Part shown: positions 1-12,800 of the stretch, piece after piece
How the letters are laid out: every line of letters begins with the position of its first letter
How positions within the stretch are numbered: position 1 is the stretch's first letter
Position numbers and translations under genes: made by a program
Origin: Dirofilaria immitis
Lineage: Eukaryota; Nematoda; Chromadorea; Rhabditida; Onchocercidae
Length of the DNA: 64,000 bases
NCBI GenBank assembly: GCA_024305405.1
Contig: JAKNDB010000109.1
Coordinates: 2,232,001 to 2,296,000 of the forward strand
Direction: 5' to 3'
Notes under the pieces: model-generated
Seen by the model: only the letters and a program-made list of their open reading frames with translations
Databases searched by the model: none
What the model was told of the DNA's origin: nothing

Positions 1-2699
1 ATGGATTCTCTGCTTATTAATAATATTTATCCGAACTTGAAAACTACATGCATTTTCGGATACATATAGGTGAGCAGATATTCAGCACCATTACTATGTT
101 GCCAAGCAGAATACGGAGGCACTGGACAATGAATAAGAAAAAAATAAGCTTACACACTATCGAAAAATGGATGATTTCCTCATTCAATCACAAGTGATGT
201 AAGCATAACGCATTCTCTCTTGTTGTAATATATAGGAAAAAAAAATGAAACCGATCTTGATCGAATGATCAGCAAAATTATTATTCACACATGCAATGTT
301 CACTATGAAGGTGATCGAATGACAACTTTCATAATGAATGTTGCGCATATTACGAGAACGAATTGATGTGTTAGCCTATTACGCCAAGATATGATTTTCT
401 GGAATTTTTGTTGTTCTGGATATCCACTGCAGGAATCTTATAAATGTTGGCACAGTCAATCAACAGTGCATTGATTTTGTTGGTACACTGTTACTCCATT
501 ATTTCTGTTGCAGAAAAAAGCTTACTTGTAATGACAAGGTTTGGAATGGATAACACTAAAACGAGGAATGACCTGATTGGTATGCTTTTTCAAATCTTCG
601 CCTTGACTGCAGCAAAATAAAGGCATTTATCACAGTAACTCAAAGAAATTGAGTTGCTGATTAGAATGGCTTTATTTAAAACATAGCAAAACGACACTTT
701 TTTTTGCGAATGTAATGTTGAGGTGTATGAAATTATCAAGATTAGAGACGGTAACGAGAGCCGATGAATTATGGAGTCCATTATTTGTTGAGAAATTCGG
801 AATGCTGACAACACATCGAACATTAACCGATCGTAAGCGATAAAGTCATTAGCACAAGTATTGGTGCTGAGTACTTCCAATAGATTCTTTCAAAATTGTG
901 TTTGAAAATAAACATTGAAAAAATCAACGTGGTTAAAATGGACGGCAGCACTAAATATTGAAAGGATATCATCAGAAGTAAAAGATTTAACGGTGCATCG
1001 CGATTACTGCATTGATGATCAGCAAGGAAATCTTAGCAAATTAGGATATCACTATTATATTTTTCACTCTGTGACTAGAGCGGACCATAACGAGTAGTTG
1101 AATTTGGTGATAATTTCTGCTGTTCTAAGTTTTCTGGTTCAATTTCTTGTAAGGGATAGAAACATCAAAGACGTTTCAGAAGAGAAAACAGGTGGATCAT
1201 CTTGGCAAAGTTGCTTTAAAACATTTACAAGTACCAAGTTTACTGCCGCAAATGATAGGAGATGAAGTCGGATGAACTTTACCTGAATTAGAAATGTGTG
1301 AAAGATAGGAAATTGTGTAAGAAGAAAAGTTTTGAAGATTGCCGAACAATTGATTGAAAAGATTTGGTATTGTAATCCATTCCACAATCATAATTACTAT
1401 GGCTAGACCTGGAAGGAAGAATGTTGAATTGAAAACGCATTTTAATTGAAGAACGTTGGTGAAACTGCCGAAATAATAGCTGCTCAGGAAAACTAATTCA
1501 CAGCATATAATTGTAAGATTAGAGTCAGTATCATTTTGAAGCTAAATTGATTTAAAAAAAGGAAAATTTTTGGATTTAAATGAAATATTGTTTTCTATCA
1601 CCTTATATTTGCGCCCGTTTGCAAGTTTTCGAAGTTCTCATAAAGGGAGAGACAGACATCCATTGAAATCAAGGAAAAATCCTTCTTTATGAAAATTTCT
1701 TTGTTTTAAGCAGGTTTCATTTTTCTAAGAACAATCCCATTCATGAATAACTAACTTTTCGAGCCTTCATGTGGATCAATTAGGATAAAACTTAGAAATA
1801 AATTAGCAGGATCATTAATAAGGAAGATCCAGCCATTTCAAGGTCATATTTCGTTTAGAATATCCAAACAGTCAAGTGAGGACTAGTTTAGAAATATTGA
1901 CGTCGTCCTTATTTTCAATTTTTTGAACAGTTAGGAGAAAAATTCGTTTCTTTTAGAAGCTGAGGTCAGTATACAAAAAGGATGTTTTAAATGATCCTAA
2001 AAAGCGGTTCTAGTTGAAATAGAGTTCACTCGATAACTTGCTTTTCCGTTGTACAAGAAGTTTTTACGGATTTCTTATTTTGAAGCAGTTGTAATAATAA
2101 GCAAGCAGGAAGATTTCGAATATGATGCCTAAGAGGGTAAAAGGGTCAAAGCGATATATTTCTTGTGGACACGAGCTAATAATTTGCATAACAATTGTCA
2201 CAGAATGGCATTACTAGCTTTCAGTTTCGAATAAGTCTTGGAACAAAGATGCTTCTGGTTAAAAATGGAAATCTTCTATATTAATGTCATCGTTCTTCAA
2301 AAGTGCATCTTCTGCATATCCAGAAATAAAAATGACATTGATATCTGGCCTGTGAATTAAGAGTTCTTCGACTATTTTTTTTTTTTATTCTAAAAGTAAA
2401 CCACAGTTTTTCTTTAGCGATTTTTCTGATGAAGAATGTCTGATCACAGAAATTTTTATGACATGTGATCTGACCTTCTGGCTATTGGAAGGAAAAAGAA
2501 TTGCAGAATATGTTGGTTATATTTATGAATAGATTAGAAAATGTTCAACAGTTACATGCAGTGAAATAGCATGCTGAGGATGTTGTATAGTGAGCAAAGA
2601 AAATGCTAAAGTTACATAATATCGAGAAGAAGATCGTTTGTTGGTCTCACAGTAATGTATAATATTATGTGATCTCGGTGTTTATCTAAGTTTTCACAG
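1..2699. other. No recognisable exon (probable unc-31 intron or upstream sequence)
   Basis: I find no exon I can support here. The first unc-31 exon seen (from about 2700) opens in the middle of the protein, just after the PH-domain helix that should carry the conserved Trp. Earlier exons must therefore lie further left. I looked for an exon ending in Trp-x-Gln before a GT donor and found none. Short ORFs at 590-880 (-) and 915-1097 (+) have no recognisable family features and no convincing splice frame. Confidence 0.6.
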
Positions 2700-5600
2700 A
2701 GTAATATGCAGGCATTGTACCGTGCAACAGGTCAAGCATACAAACCAGTACCTCCAAAACAGTCATCAGTAGTACCGTCGAAGGCGCAGGGTTTTGCTGA
2801 TAAAGCTAGCAAGCATGGAATGGACGAACTGATTCAAGCAGATCCAATCAATTTTGATCACGATCACCTTTTCAGCAAGTTGCAATCCCTTACTTTGGAT
2901 TTTCGACTAAATGAATCCATATGCTCATTAGTAAGTCATTCTTTTTTCTAAATGATTAAGAAACGCAAAATCGCTTGTGAATATTACTATATAGATACAA
3001 TGTTTTTTCCAAAATTTCGAGTATGCTAGCGATTTATAAAAGGTAGATTATAAACTAAGACTCTTATAATTATTTTCAGGGCTGGTTTTCACCTGGACAG
3101 GTATTTGTGTTAGACGAGTATTGTGCCCGTTATATGGTCCGTGGTTGCCATCGTCATGTTTCACTTCTCAACGACTTGCTCAACAAGGCTGATGAAGGCT
3201 TTCTTATCGATCCCACGCTTATGCATTATTCATTCGCTTTTGCGCTTCTCATGTTCACGGCAATAGGTATCAAATTTATTCCTGTTTATCGCTCCTAAAT
3301 TTCACAAGAAATGAATTTAATTTGTTGTAGTAACGGATATTTCTCCAGAATGACTTATAAACTGTAATACGGCTCTCCTAAACATATCAAACTTGTTTGT
3401 CTGAAAGAGCCAAACAGACTTATTTGTCTCTTCTAAGAGAAAATTTTGATTTAGCTTCAAACTATTCCGATCAATATACCCTTATAATTTGTCGATGGTT
3501 CAAACTGTTTAGATGCAAAATGATTAATATTTGGCAGTTTTAGATCTGTTGAAAACTTCTAAGAACATTCCTATCGTTCGTTGAATTATCCAATCACAAC
3601 CATTATCATACTATTGAAAAGTATCCAAATTGAATTTTTAGAATGTTTGATAAAGAAACCGGAGTAATATGATTCAAAATTTTTGCTTCTACTTCAAAGT
3701 TTAATCATGTTTTGTAGGCAAATATGACTTATTTACAAATAGAAAAAAATATAGTACGCCTAATACGGTAGAGTGATTGTGCATTAATGTATTGATTTCT
3801 GTTGTAATGTTTAGAATCGTGCCTCTCGGTTTCAGGCCGGATGGAGTGGGAACTGTTACATTAGAAGAGAAAGAAAAATTTCAGGATGTTAAGGAAAGAT
3901 TAAGAACGTTGCTTGAAAGGCAGATCACAAATTTTAGGTTTGATTTCGTTTGAGCTACATTTTCTCATTGCCTCAGTATATATATATATACTGAGATATA
4001 TATATATATATATATAAATGCAAAAATAAAGATTGGTTTGTTGTTAAATAAAAGAATTTCTGCAGGTATTGTTTTCCTTTTGGTCGACCTGAGGGAGCAT
4101 TGAAAGGAACGTTATCATTACTTGAAAGGGTTAGTATTATTTTCTAATGTTATTTTTTCTGTTTTTCGTTTTCTCTTATTCGCAATATATCGCTGTTTGA
4201 TAGTAACTAGACAGACTGTGCTATCAAAAATTAAACCTAAGAGGATGATGACATTAGATAGATTATTTAATGACTTTCACTATGATCTTTATTTTATGAC
4301 CTATCTTCATATGCTATATTTCATGCAGTTTATAAGATACACGAAAATAATTCGCAAGAAATGAAAGTAATTTTGATCGATACCTTTTATTTTCCATTCA
4401 TTTTTTTCACTTAAAATTTATTTACTTTCTAAATTCTTTTTTCAAATCTTATGAAAGTTTTTGATGTAATATAAAGTACTTTATTCGTTTACTTTTTTTA
4501 TCTTTATAATTTTTTTGTCATTTATGGTCTACCATGTTGTACAGGTCCTAATGAAAGATGTTGTTTCACCGGTGCCTCCAGAAGAAGTTCGAAACGTTAT
4601 CCGAAAATGCCTTCAAGATGCAGCTTTAGTCAATTATACTCGAATCTGCAATGAAGCGAAGCTTGAGCGTGAGGTTTTACAGCAAGGTTGTTCCAACAAA
4701 AAGTTATGCGTTCTGCATGCAGTGCTGTTTGCAAGAGCATGCTTTAGTATTAAGATAGAAAATTTGTTCATTCATTCAGTGAATCTTGCTGAAAACATGG
4801 AAGCATAGTTTTGGTCAGAACTTTTTTTTCTATAACAGAAGGCTGCATTTGTGAGATTGAGAGACAAAACTTGCTACTTGGATTTTTGGAAGCACTTGGT
4901 TCCGTACGTTGTGACTAAGTTGCTTGTTAGGATAGAGAAGTGATTTAGAAATACCAGAAAATTGCATGAATTGCTGATAGAATATTTTTTGTTTGTCAAG
5001 TGCAAAGAATTATAACACCTTTACTGCAGATATTTAGGATCAAAAAGATTTCCGTAGTATGCACAAAATGTTTAAATTAATGCAAAATTTATCGCATATT
5101 TCCTGTTGCAATCATAATAGTGACAAAATTTTTAGAGCGCATGGGTATGGATGTTAGTCCTCAGCAGAGAATTGAAGACATGATACGGGTTACGGAATTT
5201 TGTATCGATTTGTTACGAGAAAATGAGGAGCATCATGGTGATGTATGTTTTTTGTTTCTTTTTTCAAGTAATTTTAGTTACTGCTTTTATAAAAATTTTT
5301 AAAAACATAATTCATCTGCAGGCATTCACTTGGTTTAGTGACCTTCTTGCTGATCATTCAGAAATCTTTTGGTCACTTTATTCAGTGGATTTGGATGCAG
5401 CGTTAAATGTACAGCCACCGGACTCTTGGGATTCATTTCCATTGTTTCAGTTGCTGAATGATTTTTTAAGTAATAACGGTAAGTCGCCATAGTTATCTTT
5501 TGGCGGGTAATTTTCTAAAGATGTTCTTGCCATATTATAAAGCTATCAAATTCGTTTCGGTTTAATATTTGTGATTGACAACTGATTCAATATCGAAATC

Positions 5601-8600
5601 ATGAATGTAACATTCCAAGAGTGGGAAATAGTTTGTGTTGTGAAGAGGATCTGTAGAGCAAATTTTATCTCTTGACTTTCTCCATTTTATTCTTTACCTC
5701 ACCTTGTTTTTAAAGCTTATCAGTTCTAATGATATAAAGGAAATTCTACCCGCAGGCAGTGCTTGGCGATTCTTGTTTTACATAGCAATAAAGATTTATG
5801 TTACTGGAAGTCTAAATTTAAGAATAAATTATATATTTAGCACCTCACCGGATTTTGATTATATCACGTAATACCTCAATGAACTAAAAGGACAAATTTT
5901 GTATATGCGGCTGTGTAAAAAATTTTATTCGGATAATAGTATGGATTTTCCATTCACTCATGCGGAGAAAACATAGATAAACTCATTTTTGCACCTTATT
6001 TTATATACTTTTTTATTTGTAGCTCATCTCAAAAACGGCATTTTTCATACGAAATTGATCCAGCAATTCTCAACTAAAGTGGTACGTTATGTTGATTTGA
6101 TGGAACATTCAATAGCACAATCTATCGAGAGAGGCTTTGCACGAGAAAGATGGGAAGTACGCAAGTAAGCTCATATTTTTTTATTTGTCATATGTATTCA
6201 GCTTGATATCTGTTAATTGCTTGACATGGTTTTCTATCCACTATACACATACAAATATAATTGATATATTTGAGATTCTTCTAGAGATGGTTGTGCAACA
6301 TCTGAGGATATTTATTGGAAATTAGATGCTTTACAAATTTTTATACATGATTTGAATTGGCCAGAGGAAGAGTTTTCAGAAATATCTACAAATTAGAATG
6401 AAAGCTTTAGCAAGCGAAATGATCAACAAGTGCACCAGTTGGTATGTTTGAAATTGGACAGAAGTAGATAACGTGATTTTGATATTTATTTCTTTTTATT
6501 ATATTAATTTGAATTGTTTCAGTACTTACCAATGTTTTGATTCGTACATGCAGCGCGCGAAAATCAACGGATTATGTTCTGCCTTCAGAAGTTTGCGTTA
6601 TGATTAACGTTATCTTCTCATCGAAATCTCGAGCGGCCAAAATAGCCATAGATTCAGGAGAGGTGTGTTCATCTATTTTAGTCAGCAAACAAACAATTTG
6701 AGATCATCTATTGAATTTAATGCGTGTTCTTCAATGAACTAAGTAACAAAGTAATTCATAGATATTCCTTTTATTTTATAAGTTTGATGTTAAAATTTTA
6801 AGTTAATAAGTTTATGGATTTATGCGTTCAATTAAGTAGATCATATGCCGACCCATCATCAACCATTTCGCTGAGGAAACCGATATATAGACTTTTAGTT
6901 AATTAAGACTGGTTATGTAAATAGGTCACGTTACTTTAGGAATAAAACTTTTATTATTGGGAGTTTATATAAGGAACATTGGAAGTTTTATTCTCAGTGA
7001 ATTTTACTGAAGGTTTTGGGTAGTTTTGTCCTTTATTCGTTTTGGACTTTAACAAATCAAGAAATCTGTAGTCATTTTGGCTTTTGTCATCGATTTTTAT
7101 TTTCAGTATAAATACCAATCGAAATTGGATGAAACTTTGGATACTATGTTGAAAGATATGGAAACGTGTATTGAAGACAAGGTATAATCTTGACTCATAA
7201 TATATTTGTTAAATATTATAAACGAAGAGAAAAATCAAAAACAATCAGACAGAAGACAGATTAAAAGATTTAGTGAACAGTATTTTAAGCCTCTTCTAGA
7301 CCAACGAATGGTTATAATTAAATTAATGGTATGATTTTAATGAACAAAAGAAAGTTAATTTACAGAGGTAAAATGTTTATGATCTTTTCAGCTGCTATCT
7401 GTTTTGGAATATGTCTTATCTCGATTGGCTCGTTATGACGAAGGAAACCCGATCGGCGCGATCCTCTCAATTGCGGTTTGCTTTAGCAGTATAATTTTAT
7501 CAAAGTTTTTGTCAGGAATTTTGTGATAGATTTACACTTTTTGAGAATTATTTCAGCCAAAGCCGACAACCATATTCAATAAAATGAAAAATATAGTTAG
7601 TGATCAAGGAATTGTTGGTAATTTGACTGGTAGCGTTGCATCATCGCCGCAAAACCCGGTATTTTTGTGAAATTGTATTTCATGTTTTCGAAATGCACAA
7701 ATTCAAAGGAAAGTGAAGAAGCTATTCTTTGTTACATAAGTCGAATCATTCGGTTTCAGAAACCCATTGTAAATCAACCTCAGAACTCAGGTCATTATGG
7801 ACATTCTTACGTGACTTTCATGCGAGTATGTACGGAACAGTTGAGGCAGGTTGTAGTCGATGAGCTATGGGTCAACGCCTTATTTGAAGTCACTTAATTT
7901 TTCACTTTCTGACAGGTTTAATTGGTTTAAGAATATAACAAGTTGAGTACTTAGAGATGCTAATTTAAGCAAACAATTAGTTGTTGCTTTCGATTATAGT
8001 ACCTTAAACTTGGGTAATTAAAGCGAACACAACAGTTACAATATTCGTGACGCAGTAAGAATTCTAATAACGATAAAATAACTCAAGGACAGAAACTACC
8101 CAAAGAACTCAGGTGTTGTACGGTCGTTGTAGATTGTAATGAAAACAAAAAGATTATTTTTACTAATTTATCGGTTACGGAATTGGAAAGGAACTAGTTT
8201 CCAAAACTTAGTTTCCAATATAGATCTTGGTGGCTAGAATATAATTTTTTTAGCAGTGGTACGAGGGCCAAATGAAAATGCTTAACGATTGGCTGACCGA
8301 GAGGCTACAGCAGTCCCTTTCTCCATATCAGTTGACATGTCTCTCTTTTATGGTCAAGGTAAATTTAATTGAACAGCAGATATCAGTTTTCGGTCTTTTT
8401 TCTCTTACTAGCATTAGTAGTTAATCTTTAAAAATACACCATTTTTTGCGATAAATGAGCATATCATTCACGACTGCTGGAAGTACGGTCTATATGAAAT
8501 TTATTATTGCATACAGTAATTTCTAGAAAATATATTCCGATTCGGAGTTACAAGGTGTTGATGACGAACGACTGAACAGCAAAATATACCAATCGATAAC

Positions 8601-8772
8601 GAGAAGGCTACAAATTGAAGAGGCAAATTGTTCATTAAATGACAATGCTTCCGGGCATACAAACACATCGATCAGCAATCATGCACTTATTGATAACGCT
8701 ACTCTAGCAGTTACAAATGTCAGTAGTTTGGTGGAGGGCGCTAGCGCCAAAATGTTTTCTCTTTTCAAATAA
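2700..8772 (+). CDS. unc-31: UNC-31/CAPS (calcium-dependent activator for secretion), C-terminal half, 5' incomplete
   Basis: CAPS primes dense-core vesicles for Ca2+-triggered release at the plasma membrane of neurons and neuroendocrine cells. Sixteen exons are readable: 2700 (or 2712)-2930, 3080-3266, 3836-3937, 4066-4129, 4545-4668, 5136-5242, 5322-5478, 6023-6164, 6285-6441, 6523-6662, 7107-7181, 7392-7475, 7557-7658, 7760-7888, 8257-8358, 8527-8772. Diagnostic peptides are ALYRATGQ (end of the PH domain), [64 protein letters not shown] and [11 protein letters not shown], covering the linker and MUN-type domain. The protein ends in MFSLFK and a stop at 8770-8772. About 715 of the usual 1,300-1,400 residues are present; the C2 domain and most of the PH domain are missing on the left. 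Exons 3080-3266 and 6285-6441 need one-base corrections, and 6523-6662 probably does too. The family call is near certain; exact edges are less so. Confidence 0.95.
3977..4017. repeat. (TA)n microsatellite in an unc-31 intron
   Basis: Two TA runs, separated by the short interruption ctgaga, sit between the exons ending at 3937 and starting at 4066. Confidence 0.9.
8003..8024 (-). other. SL1 spliced-leader-like sequence, antisense in an unc-31 intron
   Basis: Read on the minus strand from 8024 to 8003, this matches the canonical 22-nt nematode SL1 leader at 20 of 22 positions. The mismatches are at leader positions 2 (C for G) and 20 (A for G). It is followed directly by GT, as the leader is in SL RNA genes. 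The next bases (GTACTATAATCG) do not resemble SL RNA intron sequence, and I see no AATTTTTGG-type Sm site nearby. It is therefore more likely a decayed or retroposed copy than a working SL RNA gene. It lies in the intron between exons ending at 7888 and starting at 8257. Confidence 0.6.
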
Positions 8773-8880
8773 ATTGATTATGAAAATATAAACGGATTTA
8801 AATTAGCTTAAACTAATGAAGAGGCAATCTGCTAACTTCTTTCGGAATTTTTACAACTTTGTGCCATATAAAGCACGGAT

Positions 8881-9177
8881 TCAGTAGTTATTATCATTGT
8901 TGAAGCAATATTTGTTACTGGAGAACTCCTCGGTCAAATACTCCCAAAGATTAAAAGGAATAATAGAATTGAATACTGGCGTGATTTGGGTGTTCTCTGC
9001 CCCTTGAATTTGATAATATACTGGCATCACCAGTACAACCTTCAAACTGAAGTAACCAAATTTCTGTACATCTACTCGGCCATCAATAAAAATTGGTGTG
9101 CAAAGGGAGGAAGCATTAGATAATGAGTGTTGCAAAAATTTATAAACACTCATGTGCCGGAGAAAGTCCGCGCTCAA
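8881..9177 (-). CDS. Hypothetical ORF, possible terminal exon
   Basis: An open frame of 99 codons without an ATG at its start; the first in-frame Met is several residues in. It has a protein-like composition, with segments such as FIDGRVDVQKFGYFSLK and FNLWEYLTEEFSSNK. I recognise no family. In the same frame upstream (about 9190-9270) another protein-like stretch (NNLWRQDEVKK) is separated by two stops, which could be a short intron or base errors. It lies on the same strand as the transporter gene that ends at 9810 and could be a downstream gene or merely a chance ORF. No function is proposed. Confidence 0.25.
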   Translation of the reverse strand: MSADFLRHMSVYKFLQHSLSNASSLCTPIFIDGRVDVQKFGYFSLKVVLVMPVYYQIQGAENTQITPVFNSIIPFNLWEYLTEEFSSNKYCFNNDNNY

Positions 9178-9409
9178 TGTTTCCAGTTACAATCAGTAAA
9201 TCTTCTTTACTTCATCTTGTCTCCATAAATTATTAATGGTGTTTAAATTATCTTTCGACGATATTTGAAAAAGTCATTTTAGTCCGACAGCGTCTGCACC
9301 TATCGAATGCACTCATTGCAAACCTTATTTTTTTAAATCATCATCATCTAGCCCCAATGACTTAATTTTATTCCATATAAATGTATGTAAATACTAGCGG
9401 TAATAGATA

Positions 9410-9415
9410 AATAAA
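9410..9415 (+). promoter_or_regulatory. Candidate polyadenylation signal AATAAA
   Basis: An AATAAA hexamer lies 638 bases past the unc-31 stop, the clearest candidate for its 3' end that I noticed. It would make a rather long 3' UTR for a nematode gene. Confidence 0.35.
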
Positions 9416-9478
9416 GATGTGAAAGACATATGATGGAAATAAGCACTCTAAAAGCAAATTTACGGAATCACTGAAAAA

Positions 9479-9836
9479 ATGGATAAGGGTTATCAAATCA
9501 CTAGCTTTCACAAGCCAAAATCAATGAAGCAAGGATTATAAGGGTAATGTGCAGGAGATTCCTAACGAAATAAAACAGTCATTTAAAAGACATCCGACCG
9601 GAACAATATGTGATCCTAGACGGATGGACCTGAAACGCAAACATCTGACCTTGGTAAGAATTAACAAGGACATACCTCAAAAAATCAAAAAGGAAAATCA
9701 TAGGTTCAATATAACAAAAATTAATAAAAGTAGAACAACAAACCATAATGTGATGGATTCACGTAATCTTACTGTGCAAAGCAATGAAATTACGCTTGTT
9801 CTACATATCTCATTCATTTTCAAGTCCATTCATTGA
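9479..9836 (+). CDS. Hypothetical basic protein, frame interrupted
   Basis: An ATG at 9479 opens a frame beginning MDKGYQITSFHKPKSM. After one frame change near 9525-9535 it continues as QEIPNEIKQSFKRHPTG and on to a stop at 9836. The product would be about 118 aa, very Lys/Arg/Asn-rich and without a domain I know. Its last bases overlap the 3' end of the transporter gene on the other strand (stop at 9810-9812), so the two would be convergent and overlapping. It could equally be a chance ORF in the unc-31 downstream region. Confidence 0.25.
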
Positions 9837-12800
9837 AATATCTTCAACAAAAAAATCACTATCCTCAGAATCATCATATTTATCATCACTTTTGTCCACC
9901 AAGATCGTATACTCACCATTTCGTATTTTGCTCTCTCCCGCAGCTTCGCCACTAACTTCTGATTTGCATCACTTGAGAATTGCTTTATGACCCTAAGACG
10001 TATTGTAACCCTGGTAGCACGTATAGTTATAATTAGTACACTATAGGCAAACAGAAGTGAAAAACAAACAACTACAAAAAGGACTACCGGTGTGGAACAA
10101 ATGTAAATGAAGACAGCAATAATACAAGGGAGAATGAAGCGTCCGAGGGATACACCAATAGTATATAGCAGACTTAATGAGAGACGGCTTGATAAATTCT
10201 GCTCACTTAGCCAACAAAACAGAAAAGGCGACAACGGTCCCAAAGATAAGCCTGTAATACTAAATGCGTATGCCATATAAAAATATGCAACAATTATCTT
10301 TCACATAACATTTTGGTGATATGTTTTACAGGTCAATTCCTTGACACATAAAATGAAATATAGTCCAATCAAGTGAAACGGAAATTTTGGGATTGAAACT
10401 AACCCAAAACAAATACTGTACAAAGTATAGAGAAAATGAATGCGCACTTGCAGCAACATATCCAGCGACTGCTGCAGAGAAAAGCACGAAATTTGACAAG
10501 CAATCAATATTATCAAATTTAGTCCTAAAATATTTGATACAAATTAACCAAGAGAAATTCAATAAAAATGATTTCATAAATGTAATCGAACAAAATGGCT
10601 TTAGAACTCACATAAGTACGAATGGCATTCTCGCCGTAACAATGCCAAGCCAGAAAGTGGAAGTGAGAAAAGCCCATTTCGTTGAGAAAGACTTAATTCC
10701 GGTCTGAATAAAGCATAAATAGTCAAGCTTTCCCGAGAACGAATTCGATACCACCCACTAACAAAAAGAACAAGATAGAATATGCACGCCACGAGGCTGC
10801 CATTTTCTTCCAATCCGTCAATAGATTTGAAGATGCTTGGAGCTAGAAAATACATTTTATAAATATTGTTCAAATGAAAGAGAATATTTCAATTAAGTAT
10901 GAAATGCAATTTGTTTTTGGACATTTTGCATGGATGTATAACAGTTTCAAACCTCAAAGAAAACTTACATAAGGCACTAAAATTGAGAGGAGAGGTACTT
11001 TTCTCTTCTTTTTCTAGCAAACCGTTCAACTAAACACATGTCTTCAATAAATTTTTATAAAAGTGTTATAAGCCTAGATTTCTGGTATTATATCCCTAAT
11101 CTCTGTTAATCAAAGCTACAAGAAATTTGACACGAGAAAATGAAACCCATTACAAAACCCCACAAAAAGCTATGCAAAACTTGCAGAAAGTTCTCTAATA
11201 CAACCTCCACGTCCTGCAAGCTGGATATTGCGATACAACTGCCATTACAGATAGCTGCAACGAAACATAACGATAAACAGCAAAGGCCGAAAAATGTCGC
11301 CAGAGCATACACCATATGAACATTTTGAAATGGACCAAACTGAAATACATAGAATTTCATATTATGGCAAAAATTTCATATTTTGCCGTAATAAATATAA
11401 AACTGAGGAAAAACGGACTTACTTCCTGATCTAAGTTTTCCAAAATCCAAAAAGTGCTGAATGTTATAGTACCAATGTTCCAGTTCAGTCTCGAAAATGA
11501 GTAAGATACATCATTGAATATGAAATTAGCAGTAACGTTGTCTGGTTTTGTCAGTGAATAAAATGCGGAGACTGCGTTACTAACAGCTGCCGTTTCGGCA
11601 TGATCCATGCTTTTGCAGTTCCTTTATCTTTTTTTCTCGGATGAGATGATGATGCAGAGAACATATTGACATAAGCGGCGCTTGTATTAGAATGCGTAAA
11701 ATTGTTTTGATTTCGTGCACGTTCTTGAACATCGGAATATCTAAGCGACAACTTTATTTAATTTTACTGCAATACAAGTTTTAATTCATCTCACTAATCA
11801 AACACCATAATACACTATCACTGAATAGCTGACTATTTTCATCACGACTCAATATTAACAGCTCTATTGAAATTTTTTTGTTCGGATGAAAAATCTTATT
11901 AAATGCAAACCATAAAAATACATATTTCATTTCCTGATAAATAAGCGACAAATCGTGATAAGGAATTTAAGTTTCAACAATAAACCTACCCGCTGGAATG
12001 TATAAAATCGTTTGCGATCAAGCTCAATTTTTCCTCCTTTGATTTTATACGTTCCACAGCTTCTTTTCGTTTTTGCAAATTTTCCTGCGTTTTAGGTTCC
12101 GCAATCGATTCAACTCCAACAACATGGTCAGGCCTTAAACAAACTTAAAATCTTGAATATGAATGAATACAAATATATATAATATGTAGACGGTAACTCA
12201 GGAGCAGTTGCTCGATTATAATTCAGGCTCAATCTGATAGCTATTCAAGGCAGTTCTTCGATAAACAGTTCGACGTAATTCGACAGGAACAACAGTCCGG
12301 AGGTCAATTCAACACAACAGGAGTTACAGCTCGAAGCCAAGAAACAGCAGTGGTGAAACTATACATACATATATATATATATATATGGAATTTTGATAGA
12401 ATATAAAAAGTTTCGGAACTATAATTCAACAAGAGAAAAGAGAAATATTAATCCAATCTTTTGAATTTGAATGGGGAAAGAAATTTTTGGTATTCAGGCT
12501 ATAAAATTAAATACGACATAAATTCTAATAGAAAATTACCTCAATGACTGTAAAGTCGTCCGTTTCTTTAAAACACTAGATTTGACGAATACATCATCAT
12601 CAGACTGCACAGATAATAAATTCATTGCTCGCTTTACAAGTAAACGATTAAACACATTATGATCACTTGGCAATTTACTGAAATGTGAATATGGAACAGC
12701 AACACCAGAAAGGATGAAAGTACTTAACAGTGACATAACGAATATTCCAGTTGCAAAAAGTGCATGAACAGCAAATACTGCTCGCGTTCCAAAACCACTA

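Noticed and set aside
1..120. Opening frame MDSLLINNIYPN as an unc-31 PH-domain exon
   Set aside because: It hits a stop immediately before the only GT donor and does not resemble CAPS sequence.
8003..8024. Functional SL RNA gene
   Set aside because: Only the leader resembles SL1. The downstream bases lack the Sm-binding site and recognisable stem-loops, and there is no adjacent 5S rRNA.
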